DNA of 22,134 nucleotides from a virus: the IMG/VR virus record IMGVR_UViG_3300037070_003619, positions 1 to 22,134 of that record. One strand, given 5' to 3'. A program made the position numbers and the translations under genes. A model generated the notes under the pieces. The model saw only the letters and a list, made by a program, of their open reading frames with translations. It had not been told where the DNA came from and made no database searches. Shown here one piece after another: positions 19,193 to 22,134 of this stretch (positions are counted from its first letter, which is position 1; every line of letters starts with the position of its first letter).

Positions 19193-19450
19193 ATGCCCAT
19201 CACACAGACAGCCGGCGGCGGGATGACCTTCGACGGTCCGGCCGCGGTCAACGTCTACCGGATGACCGTGATCGCCTCGGCCCTCCGGCTCTACGCCAAG
19301 ACCGGGATGAAGGTGAACGCCGCCTACACCCCGAAGGCGATGATGGCGACCGCCGCGGCGCTCACCGGGCAGAAGTTCAAGGCTCGGGACTACCTCGGCG
19401 CCGCCGACGCCCTCACCGCCGCGGCGAGGGCCGCGGCACCCACCGCCTGA
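19193..19450 (+). CDS. Conserved-type small phage protein (85 aa)
   Basis: ATG behind GAGGAGA, 31 bases after the -10 of promoter 5. MTFDGPAAVNVYRMTVIASA, then LRLYAKTGMKVNAAYTPKAM and TGQKFKARDYLGAADALTA. The 'gpdAv...r...l..aL.lyakTGmk..r..tp..ml..at..TGkkykr..y..Aa.dl' pattern is common in phages with no known role. Compact helical bundle likely. Confidence 0.8.
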   Translation: MPITQTAGGGMTFDGPAAVNVYRMTVIASALRLYAKTGMKVNAAYTPKAMMATAAALTGQKFKARDYLGAADALTAAARAAAPTA

Positions 19451-19461
19451 GAGGAGGCGCC

Positions 19462-19833
19462 ATGACCTACAACGGATGGACAAACCGCGCGACTTGGAAC
19501 GTGAACCTCTGGGTCGACAACACCGAGCGGACCTACCTCGCTCGCCTCGACGCCTTCCGCCGGCAGAAGCCCACCGCCGCGACGGCCGAGGCCTTCGCCC
19601 GGCAGATGTTCCCGAACGGGACCCCCGACATAAGGGGCTTCGCCGCGGTCAACTGGGCCGAGCTGGCCGAGAGCTGGGGCGAAGACACCGGCCCCGAGCT
19701 GCCCCGGACGATCGGCCCGGGCTGGTCGGACGATCCGGTCGAGAAGGCCGCGCAGATCGCCGAGCAGGAGCGCATCGTCTCGGAAGTCGCCGAGATCGCC
19801 GAGCAGCTCGGGGACCCCGCGCTCGACGGATAG
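19462..19833 (+). CDS. Conserved phage protein of unknown function (DUF7249-like)
   Basis: 123 aa, ATG behind GAGGAGG. NGWTNRATWNVNLWVDNTER is the hallmark 'NGW.NraTWNvnLWl.Nde' block found in many phage, plasmid and prophage small proteins. RGFAAVNWAELAESWGED and a helical acidic C-terminus follow. Role unknown. Second gene of the promoter-5 unit; hairpin copy 3 follows it. Confidence 0.83.
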   Translation: MTYNGWTNRATWNVNLWVDNTERTYLARLDAFRRQKPTAATAEAFARQMFPNGTPDIRGFAAVNWAELAESWGEDTGPELPRTIGPGWSDDPVEKAAQIAEQERIVSEVAEIAEQLGDPALDG

Positions 19834-19842
19834 CACGACCGG

Positions 19843-19885
19843 GGAGGGCGAGCCCCTCCCACACCGTGCAATCCCGCACGACCGA
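19843..19885 (+). ncRNA. Tandem-hairpin element, copy 3 (cis-acting RNA candidate)
   Basis: Hairpin 1: GGGAGGG/CCCTCCC around CGAGC. Linker ACAC. Hairpin 2: CGTGC/GCACG around AATCCC. Compared with copy 2 the linker and loop are nearly identical while the central stem pair changes from A-T to T-A. The ATG of the next gene is at 19894. Confidence 0.6.
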
Positions 19886-19893
19886 GAGGAGAA

Positions 19894-20103
19894 ATGAAAC
19901 TCAAGCGCCCCGTCACTCTGACGCTATGGGGGGCGACCTTCACCGTTCCCGCGGGGACCGCCTGCACCCTGATCAAGGGCGCGAGCGGAACCGAGGGCGA
20001 CCTCTACGCCGTCACCAGCGTGGCTCTTCTGATCCGGCTGAGCGGCAACGGGTTCGATCCGCACTACCACTACGCCTTCGTCCCCACCGACGCGGTCGGC
20101 TAG
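19894..20103 (+). CDS. Small beta-rich hypothetical protein (69 aa)
   Basis: ATG behind GAGAGGAG. LKRPVTLTLWGATFTVPAGT, then ACTLIKGASGTEGDLYAVTS and DPHYHYAFVPTDAV. Alternating strands suggest a small barrel; 'vp.Gt.v..i.g..g.....yav' is frequent in phage proteins of unknown role. Its leader carries tandem-hairpin copy 3. Confidence 0.75.
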   Translation: MKLKRPVTLTLWGATFTVPAGTACTLIKGASGTEGDLYAVTSVALLIRLSGNGFDPHYHYAFVPTDAVG

Positions 20104-20123
20104 ACCCCCGCAGGAGAAACCGC

Positions 20124-20462
20124 ATGATTTCGTGCATCCGAACCGGCTACCAAGCCTATCTCGTCCAGTACGACGAGCTGATCATCGGCGACGCCTTCGA
20201 GAGCGCCGGCACCCTGATCCTTCGCGTGAACGCCCGGTGCTACGACGGCCTCGGGGCGCGGACGCGGCCCTTCCGGACCCGCGTGCAGTTCGAGGTTGAG
20301 AAGATCGGCCAGTGGTTCGACCGCCGCGACGCCGGGGAGCGGCAGAGTTCCACCCTGCTCGCCGAGCCCGGCGATTGGAGGATGCTCGGCGACTATGACG
20401 GCGTCGACTTCGAGGAGTACGCCCGGGAGGTGCGGGCGAGGTGGCGAGCCGAGGCCGGTTGA
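20124..20462 (+). CDS. Hypothetical protein (112 aa)
   Basis: ATG behind AGGAGAA. MISCIRTGYQAYLVQYDELI, then LILRVNARCYDGLGARTRPF and VQFEVEKIGQWFDRRDAGER: mixed alpha/beta with a charged C-terminal helix. No family recognised. A 26-base gap separates it from the HTH gene. Confidence 0.74.
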   Translation: MISCIRTGYQAYLVQYDELIIGDAFESAGTLILRVNARCYDGLGARTRPFRTRVQFEVEKIGQWFDRRDAGERQSSTLLAEPGDWRMLGDYDGVDFEEYAREVRARWRAEAG

Positions 20463-20488
20463 AACCCGCCTGACGATCGGATACGTCT

Positions 20489-20728
20489 ATGCGCGTTATG
20501 ACAGGAAAAGACCTCAAGGCGGCTCGGCTGCGGCTGAGCCTCTCCAACTCGCAGCTCGCCGCCCTGATCGGCATGCGGCCCGTGACCGTGCGGCGCATGG
20601 AGATGGACCCGTCGAACGCCGGCCACCGGACCATCAATCCACAGGTCCGCCGGCTCGTGAAGGCGTACCTCTCCGGCTATCGGCCGCCGGACTGGCCCGA
20701 CCAGCCCTTCTACGAAAAGGCCGCATGA
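20489..20728 (+). CDS. Small XRE-type helix-turn-helix protein (79 aa)
   Basis: GKDLKAARLRLSLSNSQLAA then LIGMRPVTVRRMEMD (about residues 6-40) is a Cro/CI-like HTH: helix, 'sqLAaliGm....vrRmE'. An in-frame second Met at residue 5 is an alternative start. The C-terminus (VRRLVKAYLSGYRPPDWP) resembles small phage/plasmid regulators of this group. It is a prime candidate to bind the CGTTACC dyads of the five rightward promoters. ATGA overlap with the next gene. Confidence 0.8.
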   Translation: MRVMTGKDLKAARLRLSLSNSQLAALIGMRPVTVRRMEMDPSNAGHRTINPQVRRLVKAYLSGYRPPDWPDQPFYEKAA

Positions 20729-21213
20729 CCGGGCGACCGCGATCATCGTGCCCGTCCGCCGCAGCGATCCGCAAGCGGGCGAGCCGTGATCGCGTTCGCC
20801 GGCATCGGGAGCGGAAGGCGGAGGAAAACCGTCGCTACCGGCTCCGGAAAAAAGTTCGTGACCTCTGTCGAGGGGACTGGCGCTCCGCGCAAGCCTCTGA
20901 CTTCACGCCGGGAATACCCCCGGACGTGGACAAACCCGTGACAAAGACCTTTGTGAAGCGCGTCCGCCGGTACGGCGACCTTGTGTCCGCCTGCCGGCGA
21001 AGGCGCGAGGCCCTCGGGATGACGCAAGCTCAACTCGACGAGGCCGCGGAGCTGACGCCCGGCTACACCTCGCACGTCGAGGGCCGCGGCAAGAACGTCC
21101 GCTCGCTCGGTGCGCGCTCCTTGCCCGCGTACCTCGAAGCGCTGGGGCTGGAGATGCTGATCGTCGCCTCGGGCGACGGCAAGGTGCTGACGACCGAAGG
21201 AGCACGCCGATGA
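20725..21213 (+). CDS. HTH regulator with long basic N-terminus (162 aa)
   Basis: ATGA-overlap start. Residues 1-50 are very basic (AIRKRASRDRVRRHRERKAE, then RYRLRKKVRD), probably a DNA/RNA-contacting extension. Residues 86-145 form an XRE-like HTH: LVSACRRRREALGMTQAQLD, EAAELTPGYTSHVEG, then SLGARSLPAYLEALGLEMLI. The 'lGm..tLpayLeALGl.l' end is typical of one-domain repressors that dimerise. Co-transcribed with the other HTH protein, so both may act together. Operator not known. Confidence 0.76.
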   Translation: MTGRPRSSCPSAAAIRKRASRDRVRRHRERKAEENRRYRLRKKVRDLCRGDWRSAQASDFTPGIPPDVDKPVTKTFVKRVRRYGDLVSACRRRREALGMTQAQLDEAAELTPGYTSHVEGRGKNVRSLGARSLPAYLEALGLEMLIVASGDGKVLTTEGARR

Positions 21214-21599
21214 GCCGCTTGGGCCGCCTGATGAAGCGCAAGGAGCCGCCGCTGCGGCTGGTGCTGGCGCCCGAGCTGGAGAAGCACTCGCAAGACCTTT
21301 TCCGGGCGATGGACATGGGGCTGAAGATGGGGGCGACCGCCCGGGACCCGTCCGGGACGATCGTCACGACCGCCGCCATCAAGGCGTGCGCGATGCTCGC
21401 CGCCATGTACGCTTCCCTCAATGCGATCTGCGAGACGGAGGAGGGCCGGGAGCGCGTCAAGACCGCGTTCGCCAACACATTCGACGAGCACGTCGTCGCC
21501 TTCGTCGAGGGCCGCAAGGCGGTCCGGGCCGCGCCGGCTACACTTCCGGCATCTCCAACGGCGCCGACGACCGAGCCGGATTGTGAGCAGCCCGCATAG
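21210..21599 (+). CDS. Hypothetical helical protein (129 aa), last gene of the rightward arm
   Basis: ATGA-overlap start. A basic N-terminus (SRLGRLMKRKEPPLRLVLAP), then a helical core with ELEKHSQDLFRAMDMGLKMG and AAIKACAMLAAMYASLNAIC; the tail after about residue 105 is Ala/Pro/Thr-rich. That tail overlaps the end of the opposing helicase gene by 62 bases, so its composition may be constrained. Function unknown. Confidence 0.72.
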   Translation: MSRLGRLMKRKEPPLRLVLAPELEKHSQDLFRAMDMGLKMGATARDPSGTIVTTAAIKACAMLAAMYASLNAICETEEGRERVKTAFANTFDEHVVAFVEGRKAVRAAPATLPASPTAPTTEPDCEQPA

Positions 21600-22134
21600 C
21601 CTCGGCGACGGCAGTCTCCTCGAAGCGACAGCTCTCCTTGTTGAGGTTCGTCGGCAGCTCGCAAAGGTCGCCGAGGACTTCCACGTAGCGCGATTTGACC
21701 ACCCTGAGTTTGCCCGTCGTCTGAGGCTTGCCGTCGATGGGCTTATCACGCTCAATGACGAAGCCCTGATCCGCAACATTTGCGAAATGCGCCGAGCCGG
21801 CGATCGCTTCGAGGCCGAGCTTCTGGGGATTGCCGAGCTGCTTCGAGAAATGAGCGCTGAGCATGATGTGAGCGCCGGCCTCCCGGGCGAGGCGCCGCAG
21901 CGCGAGCAGCTCGTCGAGGATGATGTCCGTCTCCCGGAGCGTCCGATCTGCCGGCGGGAGGGCGATGTGGTTCTGCGGGTCGATGAAAATAAACTTGGCG
22001 CCGTCCCGGAGGATCGACGCCTCGATGCGGTCCATGATGAAGGTGAATGACGCCGGCCCGTCGGGCGGCCACACCCACCGCATGCGCGTCTCGACAAAAT
22101 CCTCGGTCCGCTTCAGCTCCTCCGCCGACATTTT
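21538..22134 (-). CDS. DnaB/Twinkle-like replicative helicase, C-terminal part (5' end outside window)
   Basis: The frame is open to the window edge, so the Met at 22131 is not necessarily the start. Seen features: DGAKFIFIDPQNHIALPPAD, a Walker B-type strand ending in Asp; GAHIMLSAHFSKQL, the following 'h..ms.H' strand; and AIAGSAHFANVADQGFVIER, the 'i.GSa.f.n.aD.gfvi.R' segment of phage RecA-fold helicases; then KLRVVKSRYVEVLGDLCEL. It is the ATPase core of a hexameric helicase or helicase-primase. It is transcribed leftward against the small-gene arm and overlaps its last gene tail to tail. Confidence 0.75.
   Translation of the reverse strand, partial: KMSAEELKRTEDFVETRMRWVWPPDGPASFTFIMDRIEASILRDGAKFIFIDPQNHIALPPADRTLRETDIILDELLALRRLAREAGAHIMLSAHFSKQLGNPQKLGLEAIAGSAHFANVADQGFVIERDKPIDGKPQTTGKLRVVKSRYVEVLGDLCELPTNLNKESCRFEETAVAEAMRAAHNPARSSAPLEMPEV

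Overview
This window reads as part of a tailed double-stranded DNA phage genome, probably a podovirus infecting a high-GC proteobacterium. By eye it is roughly two-thirds G+C. The evidence is a T7-type head-tail connector (portal), a large terminase, a probable scaffold, densely packed genes joined by ATGA, GTGA or TGATG stop/start overlaps, and no bacterial housekeeping genes. The host group is an inference; nothing in the window names it. The genome continues past both ends: the scaffold gene is cut at position 1 and a helicase gene is cut at 22134.

The left arm (1-9478) is transcribed leftward. In order of transcription it holds two small proteins, a 376-395 aa protein of unknown role, a coiled-coil protein, an Acb2/Tad1-like nucleotide sponge (probable anti-CBASS), a small membrane protein, an unknown 144 aa protein, a proteasome-beta/HslV-like Ntn hydrolase, an exported sulfatase with a complete active site, TerL, a PD-(D/E)XK-like protein, a possible papain-like protein, a 67 aa protein, the portal, a 115 aa protein and the scaffold. 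The 15-base gap between sulfatase and TerL contains a near-match to a ParB parS site.

The centre (9479-10365) is free of convincing genes. It holds a structured leader for the leftward operon and TAGCG pentamer repeats, six of them lying between the arms of a perfect 9-bp inverted repeat. It may be an origin or a regulatory/packaging locus.

The right arm (10366-21599) is transcribed rightward. It starts with a probable small terminase and continues with about 30 small proteins, mostly unknown. They form at least five transcription units, each preceded by the same promoter design: a -35 of TTGACG type, a 17-bp spacer filled by the dyad CGTTACC-n4-GGYAACG, and a TAcgTA-like -10. Four of the five also carry a conserved dyad 11-12 bp upstream of the -35. 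Three other junctions carry a tandem double hairpin whose second stem covaries. Two HTH proteins near the end of the arm are candidates to read the operators. Many of the small proteins share a strand-helix motif and may be paralogues.

At the far right (21538-22134) a leftward DnaB-like helicase fragment converges on, and overlaps, the last rightward gene. The most notable items are the phage-borne sulfatase, the reiterated promoter/operator regulon, the covarying tandem hairpins, the parS-like site and the TAGCG array.
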